Source of the DNA: Melastoma dodecandrum
Taxonomy: Eukaryota; Streptophyta; Magnoliopsida; Myrtales; Melastomataceae
Direction of reading: 5' to 3'
Length of the DNA stretch: 64,000 nucleotides
NCBI GenBank assembly: GCA_029817715.1
Contig: JARUPY010000321.1
Location: 558,001-622,000 of the forward strand
Positions 44,327 through 57,629 of the stretch are shown here, piece by piece (within the stretch, counting starts at the first letter, position 1; every line of letters begins with the position of its first letter). The translations under genes and the position numbers were made by a program. Under the pieces are notes generated by a model. The model was not told the DNA's origin and made no database searches. It worked only from the letters and a program-made list of their open reading frames with translations.

Positions 44327-46809
44327 TGTGATATTACGCATAAACATTGAAAATATGGAAACATATTTTTCAATATTTATATTTTACTTTGGATTATTCG
44401 TCTGGGTGTCCAAGTTAGTTTAATTTGGCTTAATGGTCTCATTATATATATTTAGGGAACTAAAATATCGTGAGATTAGCTTTCCAAGTTTATTTTTGGA
44501 AACAAAATATTTCTCTGATATCCTTCAGCAATGTTACGCTGTAGTAAGAGAAAGTATCAAATCAAATATCTGGTGAAGGAAGTTACCGCTGGGGACTTTC
44601 CTTCTGTGGCACAGCGAACCGTTGAGCAGAGTGTTGCTGAGCCTGAGTTGTACGTGGCTACACTGCAGCAAGTTGATACTGCTTCGCTACGCCTTTTGGA
44701 AACTTGGAAATATTATTTCCTTTTGAAATATATTTCAGATTATTTCGAAATAAATTTCTTGAAATACAATGGATTTTTCAAATCCTTTCATTAGGGAACA
44801 CAATAGCAAAATGTTGCCTTCCCAATTAAAGATTTGGAATCGTCCTAATGTACCTGGACACCTTCTACGAGGTCTTTCCATAATTAGACAAGGCATTAGG
44901 ATATTATTCTGACATATGCGTAAGAAATGCATTGCTGAACAATCTGAGAAGTATGTTCCTATGCTTCAGAAATATCTTGCTGCATTACAGCGAAGCGGTA
45001 ATGCGTTACTGCGCTGATGAAGGAATAATTATTATTCCAAATTTGCTTATTACAATCTAATCATATTTAATGATTAAATATGTTACCTGATTCTAATAAC
45101 CACGTGTTATTACCAGACAATAACGCTTGAGAAAGATTTTGACAAGGAAATTCTATTTCCTATTCTATCTCAATCAATATTAAGGAATTTAGTTATTTCA
45201 TATTTACGTGACAAATGATTGCAATAATCACCAAGTAATATGATAATGTTTGGATCAGATTATACGTATAAGGGAAGTCGTCAATGATTTCCTTCCTTCT
45301 TGGTTATTATGACGGTTAAGCATCTGGTTGCTGATCCACAATTTCAACTTGCTGAAGGCTGATTTTTAGGAAACATATAATCTATTTTAGGAAACCGATT
45401 ATTTGTTTCATTCCTTTATATACCAGACGACCCTCACATAATCGCTGGACGTTTTCGAACGTTTTCTAAGTGGGCTGAGTGGCTGAGTGGTCTAAGTGGT
45501 CGACGGAGAGCGGAAGGTGCTAAGTGTCTCCTGGTTCTTATTGCTCGCAAACTGCGTGTGAGGGTGTCAAGGGGCTGAGTTCAGATTCCTTGATCGTCGT
45601 GAGAGGGCCTAGGTGTCCTCGGTGCGTTCAACGAGCAGCCGGCGAATCGTCTGAGGGAAGCTAAGTGAATACCTGTGCGGATTGCAGTAACCGGTTGCTG
45701 ACCCATCGAACAAGAAGCCGTTCTTGTCGTGTCTTTTCGCAGGGAAGTCTTGAGCCTACGGAGTTTGAGCAGTTAGACACGCATTTGCGGGTGCGCGCCA
45801 GAAGTCTCGTGCCTGTAGTGTAGAGCAGGAGTTGGGAACGCCGCCGGAGTGGAAAGAGTTCCTCCCGAGCACGGGGTGCTGTGCAGAAGTCTTAAACGCC
45901 TGATACAGAGGGTTAGTAAAGCAGGTTGCGTGGAAGCCAACGGATCGGAAAATTCCACCCTAGGCACTGGGTGTGCAGTGCAGTGAGTCACGGCTGTGGT
46001 AACCGTGCACGTCCGAACTGAGTGTAGGACGGATACCTTCTAAGTGGTCTTTGTGGTTCTCTTTGTGATCTTTGTGGTTTTTCTCGTTGTGATCTTTGTG
46101 GTTGTTCTCTTCGTGATCTTTGTGGTGATCTATTTGATTAACTTTGTGGTTGTCTCTCTTGCGCTTATAGACAGGATCATCCTGAGAAGGGACGAAATCT
46201 TTGTGGAAATCCTCTTCTGAGCAAACAAGTGCCGAAGCATTCCTTCGCTATGAAGCAGAAACGGGCTGCTCTCTGAGAAGCCATTCTTCACTGTAAGGAA
46301 TTATCTGTGAGGATTTATATACTAACGCAACGTTGTCTCTCTGCTTTGATAGTCAGGTATATATTAAGCGACAACGAGCTGTGTGCGAATCCTTTGAGCA
46401 ATCAACTGCTGAGCGTGAGCATCATTCTGCTGGACACGAGCAGACGTCCATTGTGTGAGGAGCTGACCGTTGCCAGAAGTGATCATCTATTGTACAGGAT
46501 TCTAAATCTCACTTTGTGAGAAAAACTTACGCCTAGTGCAATGGCTCTTTGCACCCATTATTTTCAAATAGTGGAATCACCTCTAAGGTCGATTAAGGCC
46601 GAACCACTATAAACTATTGTGTCCCTTACGATTGCGTAAACACTCGTACGAGAATCCAACGATCCAGTCGTAATAATTACATCAAAGCAGTTCTCATTTT
46701 GAGAAACGTTCTGCTGTGATACAGTACGCTTCCGCTGACACTGAGAAATGGCGAAAAAGTTATAAACACTGATTTACCCCCTCTTAGTGTTCCTGAACGA
46801 TCCAACAGA
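44327..46809 (+). mobile_element. Long copia-type LTR (Tork/SIRE-like), plus orientation
   Basis: The 3' portion has AATAGTGGAATCACC (46566), CCGAACCACTATAAAC (46599) and CCCCCTCTTAGTGTTCCTGA (46777), then GATCCAACA at about 46801-46809. That order is characteristic of long copia LTRs. No primer-binding site or gag follows, so it is probably a solo or truncated LTR. A start at TGTTACTG (44327) is a guess. It contains repeated GTTGCTG/TTACAGCGA-like phrases (44230-45010) and the CTTTGTGGT array. Confidence 0.5.
46041..46160 (+). repeat. CTTTGTGGT/GTGATC short-unit repeat
   Basis: Six or more direct copies of TCTTTGTGGTT alternating with TTCTCTTCGTGA-like spacers, inside the copia LTR. Confidence 0.75.
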
Positions 46810-48180
46810 TTATACTTACAAATGACATTCGATGATCACGTAGCCAAATAAAATGAGTAACTAAGTCTAAAATTCTAAGTAGAGTTTGTATATGTAGTTG
46901 TGTGTCTTTCGCGTGAGACCTAAAATTTTATGTGTCAACACCTTCTCTAAATTAAGAAATTGGCGTCATGAGTCGTCTCAAAATTTTTTTGTGTCAACCT
47001 ATTCATTTTTCGAATATCTAACCAGAACGACCCAAAAGTCAGTCGAAAGTCGATTTTACACGTAAACAAAGATAATTGGCACGTTATGGAGCGTAGAGCC
47101 ATTTTTTTTGGGGGGGTGCACATGGGCTAAGAGAGTTGGAATTACAAAGACATTAATTTAGAGCACCCCATCTGACCATTGTTTAGGACCCACGCGGTTA
47201 CTTCAAAACTTAAACAACATCCCCCGTTAAAAAAACATCGTTTATGTTAAGCCACGCGTGTTCTTCGCTTTCAAATCATGGGATTGCTTCAGAATATAAA
47301 CAGATTGCGTAAAAAACAGGTTGCTTCCAAGAGAATGGAGAGGTGCCAGATAATTTGTTTCCCTTAAAAATAAATTTCACAATAAGAAACGTAGTGTTCC
47401 CCGTCGGACGTTGCATGTGCGACACTCTACATGCAGATCTAAATCAAATTAAAAAAAAAAAAAGTCCAACCCCCAACCTCTCTCTCGCCACGAGACTTTG
47501 CATCAATTCCAATGTTTTCCCCATTTAAAGCTGCCCGCATGATGCTAAAAGGGAATTCCATTATAGAGAAATAATGCAGAGAATACATGACTAGAGGGAC
47601 AGGTCTAAAACCCATGGCAACAAATTTTGGGGCCATGTGCTTGATGAAATTTTAGCAGTTCTGTTCTTCCAACCCCACGACAGTAGTGAATATTTTCAAT
47701 AAATAAATAAGTCCATGACCGGTGAAGACTTATGATTCGGGCAAATGTCGGTATCTGTTACTTTCAGTCCACGAATGAGCCGAGCAGCACTGGAGGTTTA
47801 TGGATTCGAGCAATTTCCGGTATTTGTTTCGGTTGAGATATGATGATTGGGTGGATAAAGGATTCGAATGACAAGAAGAATTCATATTACAATAGTGATT
47901 GATCATCCCCTCATTCTCAAGTAGTTGCCAAAGCCCAAACATAAAGAACAAAAATAAAAAACAAAATAAACGCTAAAGTTTGCTTACGATCTTTTTACAT
48001 TGCTAAAACAGCCTATTAGGAAAACAAATTAAGACAAACCGCAAAAAAAAAAAAAAAAACAGATAAAATTATAATTCAGTTCCCTCTTTTTCCTATAACT
48101 ATTTCTTGGAGCGGAATTCGTTCCCCGCAACACATATCGAATTTTACAGTGATGGTGTTGTCGCCGTAAAGTAAAAAGTA
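46810..48180. other. Unassigned intergenic stretch
   Basis: Poly-A and G-rich runs (47103-47117, 47449-47462, 48037-48059). No gene or named repeat recognised. Confidence 0.45.
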
Positions 48181-48189
48181 AATGTAATA

Positions 48190-48645
48190 CCGAAATTTAA
48201 TACGACGGTACTGAATTTACAGAGTTTAGTGTTGTACACAACAAAGTAAACGAGTGCAAATATATCAAATAAACACAACACTGGAATTTAATGCTACAGT
48301 ATCGAGCTTACAACGTTACACTTACACACATGACTTGGGCAAAAAACAACAGAAAAGGCCTGATGACGCTTCACGACAGTCGGCGGCGGACGAGAGGCGG
48401 TCTAGACGAACTCCTTTAGTAGAATTCACCCTTGTGGAATGGCGGAGGTCGTCAACGGTACCGGAATTTAATGCGACGACACCGAGGGTGAAACACGACA
48501 TCGGAATTTAATGCAACGTTGTCGAGTCTGGACGGAATCGAAGTGGTGGCAAGTCAACAATGCCGGAATTTAATGCACGACACCGAGGATGGACGTAGGT
48601 GTGTCAACAAAGCCGGAATTTAATGCACGACGCTGAGGTTGGAGG
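48190..48645 (+). repeat. Six interspersed copies of a GGAATTTAATGC-cored motif
   Basis: Copies start at 48190, 48281, 48461, 48501, 48563 and 48613. Each reads approximately CCGGAATTTAATGCNACG followed by ACACCGAGG-like text and a variable spacer. Spacing is irregular (40-180 bp), unlike a simple tandem array. The core is conserved better than the spacers. Confidence 0.75.
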
Positions 48646-49503
48646 GTAAAGGACAAAAAGCAAGAGTAAAAGATAAAAGACCGTAATCTGTGTTTGAGTT
48701 GTTGTGTTGTTGCTTGTTCTGTCGTGATCCCTTTTATATCCCAGAATCTGGCAGTTGCGATTGTTCAGCCAACCAGGATCTTCTTAAATCATCTGCATGA
48801 TCTGTTTCCTATTTTGTATGAATCATGCACGTTGTGTTTTGATTGGCCATTCTGGGATTTCCACGTATCCCGCTCCCTTGGTGTAAAGTTGACGTGGTTT
48901 GGCCAAATTCTCGAGTTGTGAGACAGTCTTCACGTCTCGAGCTACGCTTGGTAAATTACCTCTCGGGCGAGGTTAATCTCGAGCATTCGAGGGACGTGTC
49001 TCGAGCAATGTTTCATGGGCTTCTCGAGCGAGGCTAATGAAACTTCACTTCTTCAGCCCAATAAGGTTAACGCCCATGAATTCATGTGTGTCAACGCTAT
49101 TTTGCATTTAAAACAACATTTTGCAAAAACACAACATATTCTTCAAAAATGGAGAAGAATGAAAACTTCTATGCTGCCGGATGAAAGGTTTCGGATGACA
49201 AAGAATTAAAATATGTTCATGAATCGAGTGCCTATTTCAGTGTGTCACTATCAAGTTATTGTAATGCTTTAATTTTTTTATTAAGAAAAAGAAGGAGGCA
49301 GTTTTCTAGCTAGCCCCAAAATATTGCGTTAATGCTTTGAGTTCCACACTTTCTATGGCCCATAGTGAACGATGTTAGGTTAAACGCTAGCAAATGGAGT
49401 CCTACGTGGTTTGCACTATCCCTTCCTCTCAAGGTTGTTAGTTTTGGTCTTGATTCTAGAGGCACAACATATTGTTATATCGTGTGTTGGACATCATTGC
49501 TTC
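48646..49503. other. Unassigned stretch with a CTCGAG-rich patch
   Basis: Around 48910-49030 CTCGAG occurs at least five times within about 120 bp. No gene supported. Confidence 0.45.
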
Positions 49504-50400
49504 TTGTTGGAATAGGATTGGGGGTTGAATTAGTTCCTTCGCATATTTGACATTTTTTCATTTCAGACCTTAGTATAGAAGTGATCCTCTATTAGGTTAC
49601 AAAATCAGGATATGCTAAAATAATTCCCAGATTTGAGATTGTTTTCCTGTTCTCTGTGTTTTGTTCCATACTTTATGAAACATGGGACAACACACAAGAT
49701 TTATAGTGGTTCAACAAGTAATGGGTACTTCTACTCTCCCAGCACTTCACCCCAATTAAGGTGTACTCACTAGATATAAGAACATGGTAGTAGAAGAATA
49801 CAGATGCACACTTCTACCCGAAATATGACTAACAAAACCTACATGGACACACCGTGACTAACTATTATTGTATACGGTCGCAATGTGACTAACTGAGGCT
49901 CAACTCCTCGCTGCGCCCGTGCCTTTCACTATGGAAGCAACCACAGTTCCTACACATGACTTCGCTAGCACACTCCCTCACGTGGCTGACTCCGGCACAA
50001 CTCCTTACTACACATGTGGCTTTCTCTCTCGCGACTACCACACCACCTACGTAAAATCCGCCTATCTTACGACTTCCCTTACATGCCTATTGGTATGACT
50101 AACACCCAATACACGACCAGACCACAGAACAAATAGTTTGCAGTTTACAAAAGACTCTCTCTAGAAGAGGTGATTGACTCGATCTTTGAACAGGATGCTC
50201 TCGAGCTTTTAGATCTGAATAGACTCAAGACTTTCGTGTAAGCTCTTAGTAAGAACGACGAGTTGCAAGTCTGCCTTCATCCTTGGATTTATGCTTGACG
50301 TAGAGCAAAGTTTCCTAATCAATTACAACAGATAGAAGATTACTTGCCATTACTTCCACGATTTAATCTACAAGATAACTTCCAAAAACACATTGAACAA
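49504..50400 (-). mobile_element. Third copia-type LTR, minus orientation
   Basis: Read on the minus strand it shows GAACCACTATAAATC (about 49715-49700) and ends with AACCCCCAATCC and CCAACA at 49504, the same landmark order as the LTRs ending at 7709 and 46809. Nothing like a primer-binding site follows, so a solo LTR is likely. The upstream border near 50400 is approximate. Confidence 0.45.
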
Positions 50401-50749
50401 TATCCATGAGTGACCAATTAAGAATTAACGAAGTAAAGGAACCAATCGAGGATAAATTATTTCCCAAGGAGGTTGTAATTTGTTTTCAACATGTCAACGC
50501 TTTTCATATATAAAATTGGCTTTGGGAATTGATTGTCCCACGAATGAGACGTTCTCATCTCTAAATTATTCTCATCGTAAAGGTGAGATTTCAACCTGAT
50601 AAGATCATGCCAATTTCCATAATGAAAGGATCACTATAGTTAAGGTAATATATGTCGTTTTATCTTTCCAAAACAACCACTGAGTGAACTTTGCAAGCAA
50701 GTCACTTCTACGGGAGAACCTGAACTAATTTATGAGTTAATTCAATAAG

Positions 50750-52130
50750 AATTAACATTACGTCATATAGGACAATTATCCTTAATTGCTCGCACATGAA
50801 ATGATCTCCATCAAGAAAATCGTCATATACAAAAGTGCTCTTCTATAACCGTTGTATGTACTGCAGTAAGGAGAGTTATAACACTTGTAGCACAAGTGCT
50901 TATCTATACAATAGAGATATGGATATTGATGATGAGAATAATAATCAAAATGCCACATAATTATTTTTGTATTCCTCAAATAACATAAATGGGCTTCTAC
51001 ACTTGAAGACATGTTTCTCTATACACTTAAATAGCACATTAACAATACCCATACTTTATCATCATCAAAACATGACCATATCAAACACTTCTGCTTTTGC
51101 ACGTCGCATTACTTTTCCTAAAACTGAGCAAACATCAGAAAATGAGTTTATTTTTAATATATTGTTTAAAGATAAGATGCAATAACAATAGCATACTCCG
51201 TCGCAACTTTGTAATTTGTCGCATTATCTTTCCAACATGGACAACATTCTCTTCTCCAACCTCCTTACAATCTCTTCAATCATCTTATAAATGTTGTCAA
51301 TAGTCTTACAATTGTGAGAAGCTTCGGTGGATTTTAAAAAAAGGTACCTCGTGGGCTATTAACCAGAAAATTCACAATAGTCCTCCTTTGCTTGTCAGTC
51401 CATTCATAAGTCATGATAGGGCATCCGAGATTCTTCTAGTGATTATTATGCTCCTTAATAGCCTATTTAGTCAAAATCGTTTGTTGCTTCAAATATTTAA
51501 CTTGAATATCATAGTAAGATGGTGGCTTGAACCCAAGTCCATATCAAACAGTTCAAACTTCTTAGAGAATTCTTCACACTTTGCTACATTGAAGGGAATC
51601 ACATTATTGCAGAATAAAGAAGAAATTGTTTCACAAACCTCCTCTCTAAGTTCCTTCTTGAAAATGATATTGATTATGAGAGCTAACACTTCGTTTGGAG
51701 AGAATATTTCCAAATTGAGAGAAATTATTTAGTTGTTGGTCTATGCTTGCTTGCCACATCAAACAAAGACAACTTTAACTTCTTAGTCAATCTTTCCTGC
51801 AAAGTAAAAACGACCCACAACCTCTATCATCTTACTTTTCACATCATCAAGGACTGCTCTACATACTCCAACGTCTTTATTTGTTCTAGCAAGATGATGC
51901 TTTAGCCTGTAAACGCCTCAACTCATCACTTCCTCCAATACTTGCACTTAATGATCCTGAGTTTGCTATCAACAATAATGCCATGCTCCCAGGCCACATC
52001 TTCCCTGACTTTAGTAGCATTTTTTTGAGTCTTACATTTTAGTACAGGTTCAACACGTGAATAACTACCATTTCCGAACATGGCAACTTTGTCTCTCAAA
52101 TTGATTGTGGTTTTCAATAATGGTTGTCTT
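50750..52130 (-). pseudogene. hAT-family transposase relic (BED finger + DUF659)
   Basis: On the minus strand, 52040-51926 encodes VREDVAWEHGIIVDSK and IIKCKYWRK. After a frame change come GVYRLKHHLARTNKDVG and CRAVLDDVKSKM, which is a BED-type zinc finger with its second cysteine changed (CKYC to CKYW). DUF659 follows at 51713-51489 (SSLFCNNVIPFNVAKCEEF). Near 51240-51190, after another frame break, ENVVHVG and DNATNYKVA mark the catalytic domain. Many stops and frameshifts leave no functional product. Confidence 0.75.
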
Positions 52131-53229
52131 CTTCTTAGTAGTTACCTACGGACAAACAAAACCAACAAACCATCATACTTTGCACATAAAACAATATTGA
52201 GGACAATTATGGTATAATAGACTATCAAACAATGATGGGGGACGCTCATCTTAACTCAACTCTCAAATCATCCACTTTCAGACAAATCATAACTGGAAAG
52301 ACGCAATAAAAGTGTAAGCATGAAACATATAACGCAATAGTAATCAACACACAAATCACTTAATAAAACAACCCAACAATTGTCTTGAAGGGAATTTATA
52401 CAATTTCTAGGTGTAGCAGGGAGGAAACGTACACAATTTCCAACGACTTTAACCTCCATTCCAGCGACTCTAGCTTCTACTTGGTCAACAAAACAACCTT
52501 GCAACAACCTAACAGGTGTCTTTGACAAGCTGATCCTACAAAGGAGATAACTGAAATATACAAAATGTTAGAGAAATGGATGTTCTAGAGAATTCAGAGG
52601 ATGTTTCTTTCTTGAAAATTGCTTTGTTGCAACCGTACTTTAGCCTCCGCTCTCTGCATGTCAATTTCAATAACTCATCTACACGTTGTCTTTCGAACCG
52701 GAAGCCACAACTTGAGGACGATTATGGCTTGAAAAGATTTGGGGAGGGTGGGATTAAGGGGGAAGAAAATGAACATTGTGGCCACAACTTGAAGACATCG
52801 TTCCACTCTTGCCCTTATGGTTGTGAAGGTGAAAACATGGGGTGACCGATTGAGCTTAAATGGGCTGGACCTAGAGGGATTAAATGTGCTGGTTCTGGTG
52901 GGTTGAGCTATTATTATTAAGTTTGATCGTCGGCATGATTTTGTGTCCATGATCCCACTTTCAATCCCACAATCCCACTTCGATTTCACCAAAAACGTTT
53001 TTTAGTACTATTTAACTCGTGATGACACTGTGAAGACAAACTTCCACAATCCGAATATAAGACAAACTTCTACAGTCTGAAATGGTGTACAAATTGTCAT
53101 ATAAAAAATATGAGCGGATTCAGTCTCTAGTAATGAGAAATACACGTGAATCCCCTGGTTATATACTCGCAAGATATCTAGAATGTGGATGGGCTGAGGC
53201 TCTAACGAATATCCGGTGGAGCTTCAGGG
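52131..53229. other. Unassigned flank of the hAT relic
   Basis: Short frames on both strands (52268-52528 minus, 52576-52845 plus) show no known domain. Terminal inverted repeats of a hAT element were not located with confidence. Confidence 0.4.
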
Positions 53230-53250
53230 AGATATGTTGATGAAGACGTG

Positions 53251-53460
53251 GGCTGCAAAGCTTGATCCGACTGGTCTTCATGGGGCGAAGATCACAAGGG
53301 CTGTCGAAGCATGATTTGGAGAGTATTCTGAAGATGGGCGAAGTACACAAGGCTGTAAAAGCTTTATCTAGATGATCTTTAGGAGATGAGCAAAGAATAC
53401 CAGGGTTATAAAAGCTTGATATGGCTGATCTATTGGAGATGGATGAAAAACTCTGAGCTA
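53251..53460 (+). repeat. Four-unit ~52-bp tandem repeat
   Basis: Units start near 53251, 53299, 53351 and 53403. Each has GGCTGTAAAAGCTT-like text, then a GATCTT..GGAGATG-like part and GCGAAGAATAC-like text. Identity is moderate. Confidence 0.7.
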
Positions 53461-54950
53461 TATGGGCGTCAGCAAAACTTCGTCATTGATTGTGTGAGAA
53501 GAGTGCTCGAGAGCTTCACCAAGCTAAGGAGTTCCTCCCTCTTGAAGTTCTGTATCAAATGAAGGGAGAGACCCCTATGTGTCTTCTCTACCCTATATGG
53601 GACAAAGAAACACGGGCTTAAGGGCTTCATGGGCCAGACTATGCATTGTGGTGGAGTATGGCGACCATGAATGGGTCGATATATGGGTTAAACCATCCAT
53701 ATAAAATAGATCATGGACTAGGGTAAAACATATTATATCCACATAAAATATGATTGGACTTTAATTTGCATAAGCGTAATACCATATAAGGCTACATTAT
53801 ATTAATTTTACACTAAAAGCTTATGTGTAGAAGAGTTTATCTTAATGCCTTATAACATAACGACAATCAATTATTTGGCCAATATAATATATTGTTTGAA
53901 ACGAATGTCATTATTTCGATATTAATAAAATTTTAATGTCTATAAATGCCTTCGCTTTAATTCATATTTTATACTGCATAGATTAAAATTAAAGTATCTA
54001 TTTGGGATAATTATCCAAATATATATTTTTCATCTAAGATGACTTCTCGTAAAACTCATGTAATATATTTGTGAGATTCACGTTGATAAAAAGAATAAAT
54101 CAAATGAAGATGTCTCTTGATTTTCAAACAGTTATCGTTATCAATATTGGATTTCTTAGACTGTCCTTTCATGGAAAATTAGAAGAACATCGTCGGATTT
54201 GTGAAAATAAATGTCCTCCCTTATCTCATATGATATCTTGGCTGTTGACCAATCCCGCATTGCAATTCTATTACCGGTCAAGGATTTTGATTTAATTATG
54301 CAATTCTTCCTAGGAACCCAAATCAAATATAAGATAACGATGTTGGTCTTGGCATTATAAATGCGATGCATCTTCTCCGCTCAAGCATTTATTTTAAGCT
54401 CGGAAAATCTATTTGTTGTCATTTTAAATATTGCCTCACACGTGTGTGATAATTCTATGAAAGTAGAATGATTTCATAGTCTCAACTGTTCTTTATGTGG
54501 TTAGTCGTGCGAGTCTTGATAAGATTTTAGTAGGTTTTGGTTCATTTTCTATATTTTAGAGTATGAATTGTCATTTTCTTATATTTCGAGATAAGATAGG
54601 AATAAATTAGTATTCTTATTGAGGTATCATGGTTTTGTCTTGATGTGGGGCAAGAGAATGAAGGGAAACTTGAAATTTCGACGAAAATGGAGAAAGATAG
54701 GCGATCAATTCTGGAGAGCAAAAGGACGCGTCTTTCTGATATGAAGGACGTGACCTTGGGGATTATGTGAAGTGAAGGACGCATCTCTGCTGGAAAGACT
54801 TGACCTTCAGCAATCTGTGCAAATCCGTGTCCAAACACTTAAACCCTCCTCCTTCGTTCTAAGGGAAAAGAGCATCAATCAGTTACTTGATTTAGTACTT
54901 TTAGGTTATTTTATTTTATTGTTTTAGATCTCCTTAGATTTGGGGAATAT
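53461..54950. other. Unassigned AT-rich intergenic stretch
   Basis: No supportable gene; short frames only. Confidence 0.5.
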
Positions 54951-55541
54951 TGTCGCAGGTGGATCTTGTTTCCTGTTCCATTTAAAATGAATATCCTCCC
55001 TTGACGATAAGGCTTCGGATTTTGAAAACGTGTCGGAGTCGCCAGTAATCTATTTTAAGTTCAGGTTGGAAAAGCTATAGAGATTCGTTTAGGTTCTGGA
55101 ATTAGGAATTACTATATCGCATACATCACAAAGAAAAGATAGGTCTTTATCGTGTGTTTCCAATGTCTGAATTTATTTGAGCTCGGTTTTAAAAAAAGAG
55201 ATTGCTTGACATTAAAAATGATCTCGAGCTCAATAATGCTTAAAATGTCTATGTGAATAATTTTTATGAAAATATTTTTTATAAAAATTGATTTCGGACA
55301 AACAGGCAACATAGATTTATTAATGCCAATAACAGTTTCTAAGTCAAAATGAATTCAAGGGAGAACCTGATGTTTGTAACATTTCTCGCTCACTATAAAA
55401 CATCCCCGTTAGGGTTTATACCTCACGATGCCGTTTAGAGTAGGTTTACGGCGAACCTGGCGAGCTGTTGATGCCATACGTTGGTGAGTGCGAAGCCGTC
55501 TTCAGAAGGTCTTGATCTTCGAGAATCCAAATAATCCCTCG
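54951..55541 (-). repeat. 3' LTR of the non-autonomous Tat-like element
   Basis: Aligns with 57630-58196 over its whole length, roughly 85-90% by eye. Shared landmarks: ATCCTCCCTTGACGATAAGG, TTGAGCTCGG and GGCGAACCTGG. Confidence 0.85.
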
Positions 55542-57612
55542 AAAGTATAAATATTGTAGAATAGTATGAATGTTTGAAAATGATGTTATCTGAAAGAAAG
55601 TTGGAATGTCACTCCCTTGTGATGACTTTATCATAATATGAGCTCCCAATCAATGTTAGTAGTGAAATTGAACCTGTGTAAAAAAAAAAAAATTTGAAAT
55701 GTGCATTATTCTTTGATATAAGTGATTGAAAAGAGAATTGAAATGGAAATCCTTGTAGGCATGGTCGCAAGTTTGAGTAACGGTGATCCATTGGCGAACT
55801 GTCATTGAATTGCCACAATTCTAATACCTTTAAGAATAGAAAACAAACGTAATCATTGTTCAATTTTGAATGTTAAGGATTAGAGTGATACTTCCTTTGA
55901 ACTTGTACTCTTGAAGGGCTGTCGATTCATATGGGATGAAACTTGCCCCAGTGTATGCTTTGAGATTAATGTTGCCCCAGTTTTGGATTGACAGGGTCAT
56001 GCTCTCCTTTTCTGAGTTCGATGGTTGGGAGAATATGCTTTGTTGTATTTCTTTGACATTGGTGGCGAATAAACTCCACGATGTAATTTTAGTTGCTTGG
56101 TGATGATCTTTCCCAGTTTATTCTTCGAATGCTGATGGTGATTGTAAACCTAGCATTGGTGTTGTGGACGGTGATAATATGAAACTGGTTGAATGAGTTT
56201 TGCTTCTTGGACTTTAACATTCGGTTTAATTGAATGTTCATCATATGCCTTGTTGGAAGAGGGGATGTTCGTCTGCCTGCATAAGAAAAATCGAAATCCA
56301 AATGGTAGTTGACATGCTTGATTAATTTAAACAATAAGCAAGATTGAAAGGAATACACCTTAACCAATAAATAAGAAATGAAATGTGTGTGACAAAGTCG
56401 AGCTGGAATGATGTTGTTGCACATTTGAACTCCTTGGGGAGAGAAGACATCCAAAGCTTTCGTGGCTGATGAGTAGTCCAACTTTGATAGATACGGGGTA
56501 ACTCAAACAAAAACAAAAATAATGTATTTGTCTGGATAAAGAATGTTATGTTCATGGATGTAAGATATGTGTCAACGCCCAATGAATGCTTATATGCCCT
56601 TTTACTTTTAAAAAAATAAGACGAAGTTTTTTTCTTTTAAGAAAAATTATCGAAGCCAGGTGATGGTAAAATGACGAAAAAAATTAATTTAAAATATGTT
56701 GAAAATCTGTGTATCGTCGTAAAAGTTTGGAAAGAATGATTTTTTTTAGACATGTATCAAAGTTATGCATATGAGTAGGCATTTTTCTAAAGCATCATGA
56801 CTAGAAAGCTTTGAATGTATGTAGAATGATTAACGAAAATATGCAAGCATAGGTGATAAAATGCGAACATAAAAAAACCCGTTGTAGAAATCACTTCCCT
56901 TATATTCGCTGTTGAACCAAAGGCATGTTACCGAAATTGAAAGTTAGAGAAAATGGTGGTCAATGTATAACAAGAAGCATCAATTCAGACAATATGAATA
57001 AAAAATGTAGATAAGTATAAGATTTTCTGTCTACCGTCTTGGAAGTGGCTTGGACTCGTTCATTAACCGTAAAGGGAGAAATCCAAGTTTGAGTTCATTT
57101 TAAATGAAAGGACTCGGATATTCGTCCGACGGTAAACCGGTGGGTACCCACCTAAAGGTAAAGGAAAATGGCCAATACCCATCGGCATATGGTATGCCTG
57201 AACTAATCCTATGGTGCCCAAGATGAGGGTTCATGTAACAGGGAAAATCAAGAATTGAAAAATATCGATCATGTTACATCAAACAATGCATGCACAGAAA
57301 TAAATAGTTAAGAGTTATAACAGTTTGTAAGGCTTTCAAACACATGTCTATCTAGACTGGCTTTTAACTCACCTTCAGACAAAAGAGTGAGTTGGTATAT
57401 GCCGTTGGTAAAGAGGTAGACAACCTCTCCCATATGACAGCTATACCCCTAAACATAGGTGTCCCTGGGTTTCAGGACGACTTACTTTTTGCATGGCAGA
57501 GACAATCGGAAAAATAAAGCGCAAACACACTCCACACAAAGCCTAGGTTGCCCCCCAATTTTGAAAACGATTTTTCGACCCTCATTTTCTTAAAAATTAC
57601 CCAAGAGTTCCC

Positions 57613-57629
57613 AGTGGAGTCGCCAAATT
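57613..57629 (-). other. Primer-binding site of Tat/Ogre type
   Basis: TGGCGACTCCACTGGG on the minus strand, three bases from the CA end of the 5' LTR. Confidence 0.8.

Noticed and set aside
45773..45991. Minus-strand 72-codon frame in the copia LTR
   Set aside because: No domain, lies wholly in LTR sequence.
54542..54838. 98-codon minus-strand frame
   Set aside because: No recognisable domain, no homologous context and AT-rich surroundings; probability of chance is high.
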